Origin: Bacillus sp. CH30_1T
Lineage (GTDB): Bacteria; Bacillota; Bacilli; Bacillales; Bacillaceae_B
Reading direction: 5' to 3'
Assembly: GCF_008364765.1 (NCBI RefSeq)
Contig: NZ_VTUY01000009.1
Coordinates: 62,001-126,000, forward strand
Length of the DNA: 64,000 nt
In this document: piece after piece, positions 1 to 8,496 of the stretch
Layout of the letters: every line of letters starts with the position of its first letter
How positions within the stretch are numbered: the first letter of the stretch is position 1
The notes under the pieces: generated by a model
Told to the model about the DNA's origin: nothing
What the model saw: only the letters and a program-made list of their open reading frames with translations
Database searches by the model: none
Position numbers and translations under genes: made by a program

Positions 1-1
1 T

Positions 2-682
2 CACTACATCGTTGAAAACAGAGAAGAAGAGCTGGTTGAATTTGCAAAAGTAGAGGGTATTGCATGGGCGCAACATTCTCTCACACTTGCATTCAAACTG
101 GAATGGGTACATGCAATTAGAAGAACATTATGGTATTTCCTTTATCAATATGATATTAAGAATGAGGATAATGAATCTCCACGAAAGAAATTCTTTGATT
201 TGGAAAAAAGAATTAATGACAGCGTTGATCAGTTCCTGAATAATTTCTTTATCAGTTATTCTAATTACAAAGATGAACTGATATTGTCGCAGAAAAAGCT
301 GGTGGAAAATCTATCGGTACCTATCATTCCAATCAATAGCTCGATTGCAGTATTGCCTTTAATTGGAAGTATAGATACCTATCGGGTTCATACACTGGAA
401 GAAAAAGTGTTGATGGGAATCAGTTCTATGAAAATTCAAACCCTTATTATAGACTTATCGGGTATTGCGGAAATGGAATTGGATGTCATTTTTCAATTTG
501 GGAAGATCTTAAATGGAATTAATATGATGGGATGCAAAGCCATCCTTACAGGACTGCGGGTAGAGCTTGTCAGAAAAATAGTTGATACAGGAGTCGCATT
601 TGACGGTCAAATAGAGACAAAGGGGACATTACAGCAAACACTCAAAGAACATCTGGTGTTGGAATCGGGAGTGCAAATTTAA
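2..682 (+). CDS. RsbR-like stressosome STAS protein (5' end outside window)
   Basis: The frame is open from base 2, so the gene starts before the window; an internal TTG at 200 is not the real start. The visible N-terminal part is helical and resembles the non-haem globin-like sensor half of RsbR paralogues. The C-terminal ~120 residues are a STAS domain, with an LPLIGSIDTYR segment and an IIDLSGI strand. RsbR proteins form the stressosome with RsbS and release RsbT to switch on SigB. The first phosphorylatable Thr (in IDTYR) is present. Where the paralogue at 43291 has VDTMVAHQ, this protein has MELDVIFQ, so the second Thr is Leu. It may be an RsbRD-type divergent paralogue. A strong terminator follows. 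Confidence 0.85.
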   Translation, partial: HYIVENREEELVEFAKVEGIAWAQHSLTLAFKLEWVHAIRRTLWYFLYQYDIKNEDNESPRKKFFDLEKRINDSVDQFLNNFFISYSNYKDELILSQKKLVENLSVPIIPINSSIAVLPLIGSIDTYRVHTLEEKVLMGISSMKIQTLIIDLSGIAEMELDVIFQFGKILNGINMMGCKAILTGLRVELVRKIVDTGVAFDGQIETKGTLQQTLKEHLVLESGVQI

Positions 683-696
683 TTTATAAGAGCGAA

Positions 697-731
697 AAGC
701 TGAAGATCAATCATCTGATCTTCAGTTTTGT
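697..731 (+). terminator. Rho-independent terminator of RsbR-like gene
   Basis: CTGAAGATCA (700-709) pairs with TGATCTTCAG (716-725) and is followed by TTTTGTCTT. It lies 15 bases after the stop at 682, and it separates the plus-strand gene from the convergent minus-strand gene. Confidence 0.85.
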
Positions 732-737
732 CTTGAT

Positions 738-1451
738 TCAATCATCATGCAGGTTTGTTCTAACGCGATCCAGCTCCAAAGGCAAAAAAGCATAATCTCC
801 GTCATTCAAAATCTCACGTTTTAAAACGGGGACAGGATGATTGAAAATCGGTCCATCCACTACTGTGGTATGGAACTCTCCACCTTCTCCGCAAGGATCG
901 ATCCCTCGAGCTTCAAGTTCCTTTATGTATTCATGAGTTAATGTGCGCCCTAAATCTTCAGGGCGCATGCCCAGGGATAAATTAACCGTTACAACGATGG
1001 ATACAAATCCCAGATCGATGAACTCTTCGACAGCTTCACGATGGTTCATTCCCCATAAAGGCATCCCAAGCTTTAAGCCTGCGTGCTTCGCCACTTTTTC
1101 ATGCCAGCAGCCGTGTTCAGGCATATCGAGGTCTCCCGTTACTAATACTTCTGCCCCTTGTTCCTTTGCTTTTTCTAAAAGGGTCATGAAGACTTTTTCA
1201 TAATCTGTCCAACTGGCGGATGCAGTAAATACGGGTAAACCGATCGATTCAGCTTGTGCACGGATAAGCTCCGGAGGCATTCCGTGGGATCTGGACCGCT
1301 TTCCTTCTTCCTCCAGCATCACAATCAGCCCGAGCGCATCTCCATCCTTCGATGCTTTGTATAGAGCTAAAACACTATCTTTTCCTCCGCTAAACGAAGT
1401 AATGAATGAATGCCCGCGAGCACCATGTTTCCATTCCTTTGATTCTGTCAT
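738..1451 (-). CDS. Dph6-family diphthine-ammonia ligase-like PP-loop ATPase
   Basis: This is a 237-residue protein of the adenine nucleotide alpha-hydrolase superfamily (PF01902 type). The PP-loop SGGKDSVLALYKA lies near residues 21-33, and the family hallmark GEGGEFHTTVVDGP lies near residues 189-202. In eukaryotes and archaea Dph6 amidates diphthine on elongation factor 2. Bacteria lack diphthamide, so the substrate here is unknown and the usual annotation is only a family name. It is a stand-alone gene with an ATG start preceded by a purine-rich AAGGAGGAAAG ribosome site on the minus strand. Family assignment is secure, function is not. Confidence 0.85.
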   Translation of the reverse strand: MTESKEWKHGARGHSFITSFSGGKDSVLALYKASKDGDALGLIVMLEEEGKRSRSHGMPPELIRAQAESIGLPVFTASASWTDYEKVFMTLLEKAKEQGAEVLVTGDLDMPEHGCWHEKVAKHAGLKLGMPLWGMNHREAVEEFIDLGFVSIVVTVNLSLGMRPEDLGRTLTHEYIKELEARGIDPCGEGGEFHTTVVDGPIFNHPVPVLKREILNDGDYAFLPLELDRVRTNLHDD

Positions 1452-1582
1452 TCTTATCTTTCCTCCTTAATGGTTTTTGTATTTTTCTAACTAGTTTCAT
1501 CCTTCTTCCATTCTATCACGATGGGGCTTATAGATAACATTATACCAGCCGGTGAAAAGTGGATGCCTTAGTCCATAAAGAC

Positions 1583-1610
1583 AAAGAGTCGCCTATTTGA
1601 CGACTCCTTT
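1583..1610 (-). terminator. Terminator of the minus-strand transporter cluster
   Basis: Read on the minus strand, GAGTCG (1606-1601) pairs with CGACTC (1591-1586) and is followed by a T-rich run. It lies just beyond the stop of the SSS-like carrier at 1635. Confidence 0.7.
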
Positions 1611-1634
1611 ACTAGAATCATTACTGGTTTGGTT

Positions 1635-2936
1635 TCATTTTCTATGAATCCGAATCTCATTAACTACTAGCAATATCACCACCATCCCACTCGACACGAA
1701 AAAGCTGATCCAGGTCGATTGAATTGAATCATAGTTTAGGAGAGACAGCAACCCGGTCCCTAAACCTATCAACGAACAATAAGGGACGAGCATCGGGATC
1801 ATTCTTTTATAAAAGATGACCACCAGCATGGTCGGGATGATGGATGCATACACCTGGGCAAAAAAGAAGATGAGCTCCATCAGATTCGGTGACAAGACCG
1901 AGCTGATGAGAAAGAGTGAAAGGGAAAGCATACCGGAGACCAAATAGGTCTTTTTCAATTGCTGGTCTTCACTCCAATCGTACGTATGTTTCAGCATATT
2001 CCGGATGACCATGATCGATGTGGCATGGAGCTCGGCCCCCACGGTTGATGCAATGGCACTGAAACAGCAGCCGATAAATAATAGAAGCAGGAACAATGAG
2101 TCGATTTTCTCCACCAGCTGACTCAATATGGAGTAAATGTTTTCAAAGCCCTGCCCATAAACCGCAATCAGTACAATTGCAGTGAAGGCAAGGGGGATGG
2201 TTGCCCATATGATTCCGGCCATCATAAAGGATGTTCGGACCTTGGATTTTTCAATGATATAGATTCGCTGCCAACTCGCCCGGTCGATCAATACTTGTCC
2301 GAATCCAATCAGAAATGCGGTAAGAATGAACAAGGTGATTTCATTATGTTTCAGAAATAATAAATAGGGATGGTACAGGAGTAATCCATCGTATACGGGA
2401 AAAATACCTTTTTGGATAAAAAAATAAACAGGAATCAGGATGATGGCTGCGAAAATAAACGAGATATGAATCCCTTCAAATCGATGGATTTGCTTCATGC
2501 CTCCTATGGACAACAAGAAGCAATATAAAAAAAATACGAGTAACCCTACATAAATCGGTGTATTTAATAAAAAGTGGAATAGCACACCTGCCCCCAGTGC
2601 TTGTATGAGCAGGGAGTCAAGGCTTGTCAGGAGCAATACCCATATGACGAACCAGTATGACCGGCCACGGAGCCTTTCTTTCAATACATCTCCGAGAGTC
2701 AAGGAGTTTGGGAATCGTTCCCTGATATAGGGGGTGATGCACCCGAATAGAAAGAGAGCGATGGCACCCATCATGGCATAACCAATTCCGCCTAGCAGTC
2801 CAAATTTAACGAGTGTTTCAGGTGAAGACAAAATCGTATTGCCGGTCACCCATCTCGCAAGGAGCGAAACGACTCCATACGCCACTCCAAACGTGATGGT
2901 ACCTTGTATATATTCACGGTAATTTCGTGGCTTCAT
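1635..2936 (-). CDS. SSS-like membrane transporter, probable co-sensor partner
   Basis: This 433-residue, very hydrophobic protein has about 12-13 membrane segments. The motif DRASWQRIYIIEKSKVR near residues 218-234 resembles the DxxxWQR segment of sodium:solute symporter (SSS/DUR3-like) carriers, and GAELHATSIMV matches their later core. It begins 4 bases after the response regulator and ends at a terminator, so it is the last gene of the kinase-regulator-carrier cluster. It may import a solute that the kinase senses, or itself be the sensing partner; both are inference. The protein is shorter than the roughly 480-500 residues of most SSS members. The substrate cannot be read from the sequence. 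Confidence 0.7.
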   Translation of the reverse strand: MKPRNYREYIQGTITFGVAYGVVSLLARWVTGNTILSSPETLVKFGLLGGIGYAMMGAIALFLFGCITPYIRERFPNSLTLGDVLKERLRGRSYWFVIWVLLLTSLDSLLIQALGAGVLFHFLLNTPIYVGLLVFFLYCFLLSIGGMKQIHRFEGIHISFIFAAIILIPVYFFIQKGIFPVYDGLLLYHPYLLFLKHNEITLFILTAFLIGFGQVLIDRASWQRIYIIEKSKVRTSFMMAGIIWATIPLAFTAIVLIAVYGQGFENIYSILSQLVEKIDSLFLLLLFIGCCFSAIASTVGAELHATSIMVIRNMLKHTYDWSEDQQLKKTYLVSGMLSLSLFLISSVLSPNLMELIFFFAQVYASIIPTMLVVIFYKRMIPMLVPYCSLIGLGTGLLSLLNYDSIQSTWISFFVSSGMVVILLVVNEIRIHRK

Positions 2937-2940
2937 TCAG

Positions 2941-3630
2941 TTAAACCTTCTCTCTTATCCGGTATTCCCTTGGAGTGTATCCTGTTTGCTTCTTAAATAA
3001 TGAGCTGAAATAGTGCTGACTGCTGAATCCGCACTCTTCAGAGATAGAAGAGATGGACTTTTCGGTGTCTTGCCGAAGTAATCTCTGTGCGGCCTGGACT
3101 CTGAAATCATTCAGGTATTCAGAAAAGCTGATCCCCATTTCTTCATGAAACTTCCTGCTCAGATACGTACCATTAATATGGATCTGGCTCGCCAATGATG
3201 AAAGGGAGAGCTTATCGTTGTATTGTTCATGGATGATCGTTAACGCTTCCTGTACGATATGGGACTGGATTGATGCGTATTTATATTGGTCGAGAACTTG
3301 AAATAATTCTTCTTCAATAATCGGTTTCGTTAAATAATCCTTTGCCCCGAGTCGCAGGGAGGCCTGTGCATAATCGAATGATTGGTAGGCTGTGACCATA
3401 ATGATGTCGATCTGGTCATATTTCTTCATTTCAACCCCGAGTTCGATCCCTGATTTACCAGGCAGTTGAATATCGAGCAGCGTAAGGCGAATCGGATGTT
3501 CCGTCAGGATCTTTAAAGCCTGTGACGCATCCGCGGCTGTATGAATCGTCCAGTAAGGATATTTTTCGTGAATCATGTAGTTGAGCTGCTCCAGTTCAAG
3601 GGGCTCATCGTCAACGAGCAAAATATGCAT
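2941..3630 (-). CDS. YesN-type response regulator (receiver plus AraC HTH)
   Basis: This 229-residue protein has a CheY-like receiver (residues 1-115) with acidic pocket DD at 7-8, phosphoacceptor Asp53 (LLDIQLPG) and conserved Lys in YLTKP. The C-terminal AraC double helix-turn-helix (about 130-229) ends in the typical SSQHYFSSLFKKQTGYTPREYR. It is the cytoplasmic output partner of the adjacent kinase, 16 bases upstream. Targets are unknown. The neighbouring carrier or the ABC operon just upstream are the obvious candidates (inference). Confidence 0.92.
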   Translation of the reverse strand: MHILLVDDEPLELEQLNYMIHEKYPYWTIHTAADASQALKILTEHPIRLTLLDIQLPGKSGIELGVEMKKYDQIDIIMVTAYQSFDYAQASLRLGAKDYLTKPIIEEELFQVLDQYKYASIQSHIVQEALTIIHEQYNDKLSLSSLASQIHINGTYLSRKFHEEMGISFSEYLNDFRVQAAQRLLRQDTEKSISSISEECGFSSQHYFSSLFKKQTGYTPREYRIREKV

Positions 3631-3646
3631 TATGCTTCCTCCTTCA

Positions 3647-4411
3647 TCAAGTAATGGTGTCTTCTCTGGTCATATGAGGCCAAAAGATCTGGACGCTCGT
3701 TCCTTTGGCTTCTTCATTCAGCTGAATAAGGATTTCTTCCTTCGGAAAAAGCATCTGTAATCGCTTCTGGATATTGTGCAATCCAATTCCACGGTCTTCC
3801 TTTTGAGAATCAAGCGCGTTCAAAGCAGTTGATGAGCTGTTCCACACTTCTAAGTACACTTTGTTTCTTTGCTCATTCAGGATAATGATCAGCTTGCCTT
3901 GTCCGGGATGCTTTTCCAGGCCATGCTTAAAGGCGTTTTCAACAAGGGTCTGCAGGAGGTATGGGGGGACTAGGGAAGCCTTGCAGCTCTCTTCCACGTT
4001 CCACACTACATCGAGCCGATCTCTGAATCTCAGCCTTTGAATGTCTAGATAATATTGAGTGTATTGAATCTCCTCCTCCATGGTGATCAAAGGGTCAGTC
4101 TGTTTGTATTTGAACTTGAAGTATTTGGACAGAACCTCGATGGAAGAAACCAGTTCTTCCTTGCGATTCAGACGTGCCAGGCTCAGGATGACATTAAGTG
4201 TATTGAAAAAAAAGTGGGGCTGGATCTGTTGGTTCAGTTGGTTGTATTTAGCTTCCTGCAATTCCTGTTCCAGAAGAAGTTCGTTCTTTTCTTTCTCCAG
4301 TTGATCCAAACGCTTTTCAAATAGAAAGAGAAATAATAAGCTAAAAGCCCCAATGATAGGGGCTAATACGGACAGCATGATATAAAATGAAAAGGATTCT
4401 TGTGTAATCAT
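3647..4411 (-). CDS. LytS/YesM-family sensor histidine kinase with minimal N-terminus
   Basis: This 254-residue kinase has one N-terminal membrane segment (about residues 9-31), a charged coiled-coil (32-60), the His_kinase motif QIQPHFFFN with phosphoacceptor His66, and an HATPase domain with N box VENAFKHG and G box DRGIGLHNIQKRL. There is no extracellular sensor domain. Kinases of this kind often depend on a membrane partner for input, and the third gene of the cluster encodes a carrier. It lies 70 bases downstream of the ABC operon on the same strand with no clear terminator between them, so read-through is possible. Confidence 0.9.
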   Translation of the reverse strand: MITQESFSFYIMLSVLAPIIGAFSLLFLFLFEKRLDQLEKEKNELLLEQELQEAKYNQLNQQIQPHFFFNTLNVILSLARLNRKEELVSSIEVLSKYFKFKYKQTDPLITMEEEIQYTQYYLDIQRLRFRDRLDVVWNVEESCKASLVPPYLLQTLVENAFKHGLEKHPGQGKLIIILNEQRNKVYLEVWNSSSTALNALDSQKEDRGIGLHNIQKRLQMLFPKEEILIQLNEEAKGTSVQIFWPHMTREDTIT

Positions 4412-4481
4412 GTGAAGAACTCCTAAAAGTGATGAGTCATACTTTCTATTTTATAAGAAAACTAAGATTCTGAACATATCT

Positions 4482-5462
4482 TTAGACATAATGGCACCTT
4501 GTAAAATGTTCCCCGTGGCCGGTCATTGGAGGTAGTTCTGCTTTACACAAATCGGTTGCCAGAGGGCAGCGGGTGTGAAACTTACAACCGGATGGCGGAT
4601 TCAATGGAGAAGGTACATCCCCTTTTAAAAGGATTCTTTCTCTTTTCTGAGAAAAATCAGGTACAGGGATGGCTGAAAGCAGGGCTTTGGTATAAGGGTG
4701 GGTAGGGTTGTCGAACAGCTCATGCTTTGTACCGATTTCGACAACCTTCCCCAGATACATCACAATCACCCGATCTGATATATGACGTACAACACTTAAA
4801 TCATGGGAAATGAAGAGGTACGTCAATTTCAATTCCTTCTGAAGTTTCTTTAACAGGTTCAAGATTTGTGCCTGAATGGATACATCCAGTGCCGATACGG
4901 CTTCATCACAAATGATTACTTTGGGATTGACAGCCAACGCCCGTGCGATTCCGATCCTTTGTCGCTGACCGCCGCTGAACTCGTGGGGAAGACGGTCCAA
5001 TGACGTAATCGGAAGGCCCACATAGTCCAATAATTCCTTCATACGATCTTCGTGTTTGGAAGGAGGCAGAACTTTTTGTATGGTCATGGCTTCTTTCAGG
5101 ATCTTTCGGACGGTTTGTCTAGGGTTCAAGGAGGCAAAGGGATCCTGGAAAATGACCTGGATATCGCCCCTCATATTTCTTAATTCCTTTTTGGATAGAC
5201 TGTTTATTTCCATTCCCTTGTATTGAATACTGCCCTCCGTCGGTTTATCCAGCTGTAAGATGGCACGGCCGGTTGTCGATTTGCCGCAGCCGGACTCACC
5301 TACGATACTGAGGGTTTCCCCTTCATACAGCGTGAAGCTAATATCATCCACGGCCTTCACCACTTGTTTCGGCTGGAACAATGACTCTCTTTTGATAGGG
5401 AAGTACTGCTTCAAGTCTTTTACCTTTAAAATAGGTTTTTTCTCTGTCATCACAGCGGTCAT
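4482..5462 (-). CDS. Dipeptide/oligopeptide-type ABC transporter ATPase (DppF/OppF class)
   Basis: This 326-residue ATPase has Walker [10 protein letters not shown], signature LSGG-type [14 protein letters not shown], and Walker [13 protein letters not shown]. Its C-terminal oligopeptide-transporter extension has a cysteine-containing [10 protein letters not shown] segment, which in Opp/Dpp ATPases can hold an iron-sulfur cluster. It energises import through the two permeases upstream. The ATG overlaps the stop of the preceding ATPase gene (ATGA), which indicates translational coupling, and GAGGTG lies 8 bases before it. The substrate is set by the binding protein at 8497, not by this subunit. 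Confidence 0.93.
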   Translation of the reverse strand: MTAVMTEKKPILKVKDLKQYFPIKRESLFQPKQVVKAVDDISFTLYEGETLSIVGESGCGKSTTGRAILQLDKPTEGSIQYKGMEINSLSKKELRNMRGDIQVIFQDPFASLNPRQTVRKILKEAMTIQKVLPPSKHEDRMKELLDYVGLPITSLDRLPHEFSGGQRQRIGIARALAVNPKVIICDEAVSALDVSIQAQILNLLKKLQKELKLTYLFISHDLSVVRHISDRVIVMYLGKVVEIGTKHELFDNPTHPYTKALLSAIPVPDFSQKRERILLKGDVPSPLNPPSGCKFHTRCPLATDLCKAELPPMTGHGEHFTRCHYV

Positions 5463-6454
5463 GTCATCTGCACCTCTTTCTCGGCATTATATAAAAAACA
5501 TCTGATTTGACTGCCATCGTTCAAGGAATGGAGCTGTGGTTCTTCCTCGTGACATCGTGCAGTCGCCAATGCACAGCGGGGAGAAAATCGGCATCCCTTT
5601 GGCATGTTATAGGGGGAAGGGACACTGCCTGGCATCGTTTCCAGCTCTGCCTGGTCTTCATACAATTTCGGTAATGAAGACATCAGCCCATTTGTGTAGG
5701 GATGTTTCGGATTTGAGAATAATTGTTCCGTCGAACTATATTCCACCACCTGTCCGGCATACATAACCGCTACTTTGTCACATAACTCGGCTACCACTCC
5801 TAAATCGTGCGTGATGAAGATGATTCCCATATTTAACTTTCTCTGAAGATCCTTCATAAGCTCGAGGATTTGTGCCTGGATCGTCACATCCAATGCAGTG
5901 GTCGGTTCATCCGCAATCAGGACCTCCGGGTTGCAGGCAAGGGCAATGGCGATCATGACACGTTGCCTCATTCCGCCACTCAGCTGGAAAGGCTCTTGTT
6001 TCGCCCTTTGTTCAGGGGAAGGGATGCCTACTAATTCGAGCATTTCGACCGCTTTCTTCCATGCATCCTTTTTCCCGAGCTTTTGGTGAATGCGAACAGC
6101 TTCTGCAATTTGCTCCCCTACCGGTATGACAGGATTCAATGACGTCATAGGCTCTTGGAATATCATGGAAATTTGATTTCCGCGCACTTTTCTAAGCTCG
6201 GATTCGGACATTTTAAGGATGTCCTTCCCTTTCAGTTCAATGGTTCCGTCCACTATCTTTCCAGGAGGGGAGGGGACAAGACGAAGAATCGAAAGGGAGG
6301 TCATGCTTTTTCCACATCCCGATTCTCCTACGATCCCAAGTGTCTCTCCTTCGTGAAGGACAAAATCGATTCCATCAACGGCTTTCGTCACTCCTTTTTT
6401 CGAAGTGAAATGGGTTTTTAAGTTTTTTACTTCCAAGACCACATTTTTACTCAT
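5459..6454 (-). CDS. Dipeptide/oligopeptide-type ABC transporter ATPase (DppD/OppD class)
   Basis: This 331-residue ATPase has Walker [10 protein letters not shown], signature [14 protein letters not shown], Walker [14 protein letters not shown], and the same oligopeptide C-terminal extension ([10 protein letters not shown]). I take ATG 6454 as the start because AGGAG lies 8 bases before it; an upstream in-frame GTG at 6463 has no ribosome site. It pairs with the DppF-class ATPase to form the nucleotide-binding heterodimer. It is encoded 11 bases after the permease gene. Confidence 0.93.
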   Translation of the reverse strand: MSKNVVLEVKNLKTHFTSKKGVTKAVDGIDFVLHEGETLGIVGESGCGKSMTSLSILRLVPSPPGKIVDGTIELKGKDILKMSESELRKVRGNQISMIFQEPMTSLNPVIPVGEQIAEAVRIHQKLGKKDAWKKAVEMLELVGIPSPEQRAKQEPFQLSGGMRQRVMIAIALACNPEVLIADEPTTALDVTIQAQILELMKDLQRKLNMGIIFITHDLGVVAELCDKVAVMYAGQVVEYSSTEQLFSNPKHPYTNGLMSSLPKLYEDQAELETMPGSVPSPYNMPKGCRFSPRCALATARCHEEEPQLHSLNDGSQIRCFLYNAEKEVQMT

Positions 6455-6465
6455 TACAACCACTC

Positions 6466-7386
6466 CTAGTTAAGTTCAATTCGTTTGTTAAAGAATCTGT
6501 ATAAAACGTCTACGAATAGATTGACGATCACGAAGACAAGGGATGCGACCAGTACTCCGCCCTGAACCATCGGAAGGTCACGTGTACGGATCGAGTCAAC
6601 GATCATACGGCCGAGACCATTGATGGCAAAGACCGATTCGATTAATACCGTCCCACCGAGAAGTGCCCCAAACTGAAGGCCGACCACCGTGATGACGGGA
6701 ATCAATGCATTGCGCAGAGCATGCTTATAGATAATGGCAAAGCTTTTCAAACCCTTTGCCTGAGCAGTACGGATATAATCCTGCCTCACGACCTCAAGCA
6801 TGCTGGATCGGGTCATTCTGGCTACGATAGCAGCTCCTCCGACCCCAAGCGTAAAGGCTGGTAGAATGATGTGCAGCATGCTGTCCCATCCTGCAACAGG
6901 TAAAAGCTGAAGTTTTACAGAGAATAAATAGATGGATAGCAGGCCTAGAAAGAAGCTTGGTAGGGAAATTCCTAATAAAGCGACGATCATCACTGAAATA
7001 TCTGTAGCTGAGTATGGTCTAACTGCGGAAATGATCCCTGCTGTCATTCCAAGGACAATCGTAATGAGAATACTGTAAAAGGCGAGTTCAATCGTGATCG
7101 GTAAGCGGGTCATGATTTCCTGGATGACAGGCTGTTGGCTCTTCAAAGATTGTCCAAGGTCACCCTGGAAAACATTCAAGATGTATTCTCCATATTGAAC
7201 ATACAAGGGGCGGTTCAAGCCGAGCTCTGTCCGTAGTTGGTTGATCGCTTCTTTCGAGGCCCCTTCCCCTGCAAGAATGATAGCCGGGTCTCCGGGAACC
7301 ATCTGCATGATGAGAAAGACAACCAGGGTCACACCAAATATGACGGGGATGATTTCTATTAATCTTCTGAAAATGTACAATATCAT
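6466..7386 (-). CDS. ABC transporter permease, DppB/OppB class
   Basis: This 306-residue permease has six predicted membrane segments. The N-terminus [19 protein letters not shown] and the segment VPGDPAI are characteristic of the DppB class. The EAA loop with [11 protein letters not shown] (about residues 212-222) contacts the ATPases. A strong AGGAGG site precedes the ATG. Together with the DppC-class permease 17 bases upstream it forms the membrane channel of this importer. Confidence 0.93.
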   Translation of the reverse strand: MILYIFRRLIEIIPVIFGVTLVVFLIMQMVPGDPAIILAGEGASKEAINQLRTELGLNRPLYVQYGEYILNVFQGDLGQSLKSQQPVIQEIMTRLPITIELAFYSILITIVLGMTAGIISAVRPYSATDISVMIVALLGISLPSFFLGLLSIYLFSVKLQLLPVAGWDSMLHIILPAFTLGVGGAAIVARMTRSSMLEVVRQDYIRTAQAKGLKSFAIIYKHALRNALIPVITVVGLQFGALLGGTVLIESVFAINGLGRMIVDSIRTRDLPMVQGGVLVASLVFVIVNLFVDVLYRFFNKRIELN

Positions 7387-7402
7387 TTCATATTCCTCCT
7401 TA

Positions 7403-8308
7403 TTATGATTTCAGTCTCGGATCAAGCGCGTCCCGAAGGCCGTCCCCGAACAAATTAAAGCCGAGTACGAGAATGGAAATCGCCAACCCCGGGAAGAGGG
7501 CGATGTAGGGAGACGTGAATAAAAAGTCCCTTCCGCTGGACAGCATCGTACCCCATTCAGGTGAAGGAGGCTGTGCCCCTAAACCAAGGAAGGATAATCC
7601 CGCTGCTGAAAGGATGGCGGTGGCAAGTCGCAAGGATCCTTGAATGATGATGGGAGATAAAATGTTCGGCAGGATGTGCCTGAAGATGATGATGAAATCA
7701 TTGGCTCCAAGCGACCGAATGGCATCGATATATTCAAGCTTCTTCGTTTCAAGCGTCGATCCCCGGACAACCCTTGCAAATAAAGGAATGGAGAACACCC
7801 CGACGGCAATCATGACATTCACAAGGCTCGGTCCCAGTGCAGAGATGATGGCAAGAGCCAATAGGATCCCAGGGAAAGCAAGCATGACATCCAGTATTCT
7901 GCTGATGACGGTATCGATCCAACCTCCGTAAAAACCGGAAATCAACCCCATGATGATGCCAAAGAAAGCACCGAAGCCGACTGCGGCAAAACCGACCCCC
8001 ATTGAAAGACGGGAGCCGTAGAGGATCCTTGCAAGGATATCCCGCCCTTTATCATCCGTCCCCATCCAATGCTCTGTGCTTGGGGGTTGTAGTTTATTGT
8101 CCAGTTGGATTTCATAGGGATCATAAACAGCGAGTAAAGGAGCAAACAGGGCGATCAAAATATAGAAGAGAATGATCCCTCCTCCAACTACAGCTGCCTT
8201 GTTTTTCGAAAAGGTGTCCCAGAAGGGTTTGATCCTTTTTTCAAAAAGGCTCGGTTTTGAATCGAGTATGGGTGATTGAAGTTCTTGCGCTTTGAGTTCT
8301 GTCGACAT
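7403..8308 (-). CDS. ABC transporter permease, DppC/OppC class
   Basis: This 301-residue permease has a cytoplasmic N-terminus, the segment HWMGTDDKGRDILARILYG typical of DppC, five or six membrane helices, and an EAA loop with YIDAIRSLGAND. It is the first gene of the minus-strand operon. The ATG has an AGGAGG site, and the gene diverges from the binding-protein gene across about 190 bases. In many systems the DppC permease and binding protein are co-transcribed; here the binding protein is on the other strand. Confidence 0.93.
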   Translation of the reverse strand: MSTELKAQELQSPILDSKPSLFEKRIKPFWDTFSKNKAAVVGGGIILFYILIALFAPLLAVYDPYEIQLDNKLQPPSTEHWMGTDDKGRDILARILYGSRLSMGVGFAAVGFGAFFGIIMGLISGFYGGWIDTVISRILDVMLAFPGILLALAIISALGPSLVNVMIAVGVFSIPLFARVVRGSTLETKKLEYIDAIRSLGANDFIIIFRHILPNILSPIIIQGSLRLATAILSAAGLSFLGLGAQPPSPEWGTMLSSGRDFLFTSPYIALFPGLAISILVLGFNLFGDGLRDALDPRLKS

Positions 8309-8496
8309 GACGTTTCCTCCTCATTGAAATGGTTTGTGTAATTCAAAGATAGAGGAAGAGGGATGGAAAGGGAAGGTGATAAGTTTGAATTGTCAAAATA
8401 ATTAAAAAGTTGGTAAAGATATTGAAAATCATCCAGTGTTTTCTTTTTTATAATGCAGATAGGCACCAACAATACGGAAAAGGGAGAGTGGAGGAA
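8309..8496. promoter_or_regulatory. Divergent promoter region of the ABC/deaminase module
   Basis: These 188 bases separate the ABC operon (minus) from the binding protein and deaminase operon (plus). A TATAAT at 8449-8454 is a likely -10 for the plus-strand operon, but no good -35 lies at the right distance. This suggests activator-dependent transcription, which is inference. Confidence 0.4.

Noticed and set aside
943..1203. 86-codon plus-strand frame opposite the Dph6-like gene
   Set aside because: It is antisense to a well-supported gene, has no ribosome site and no protein-like features.
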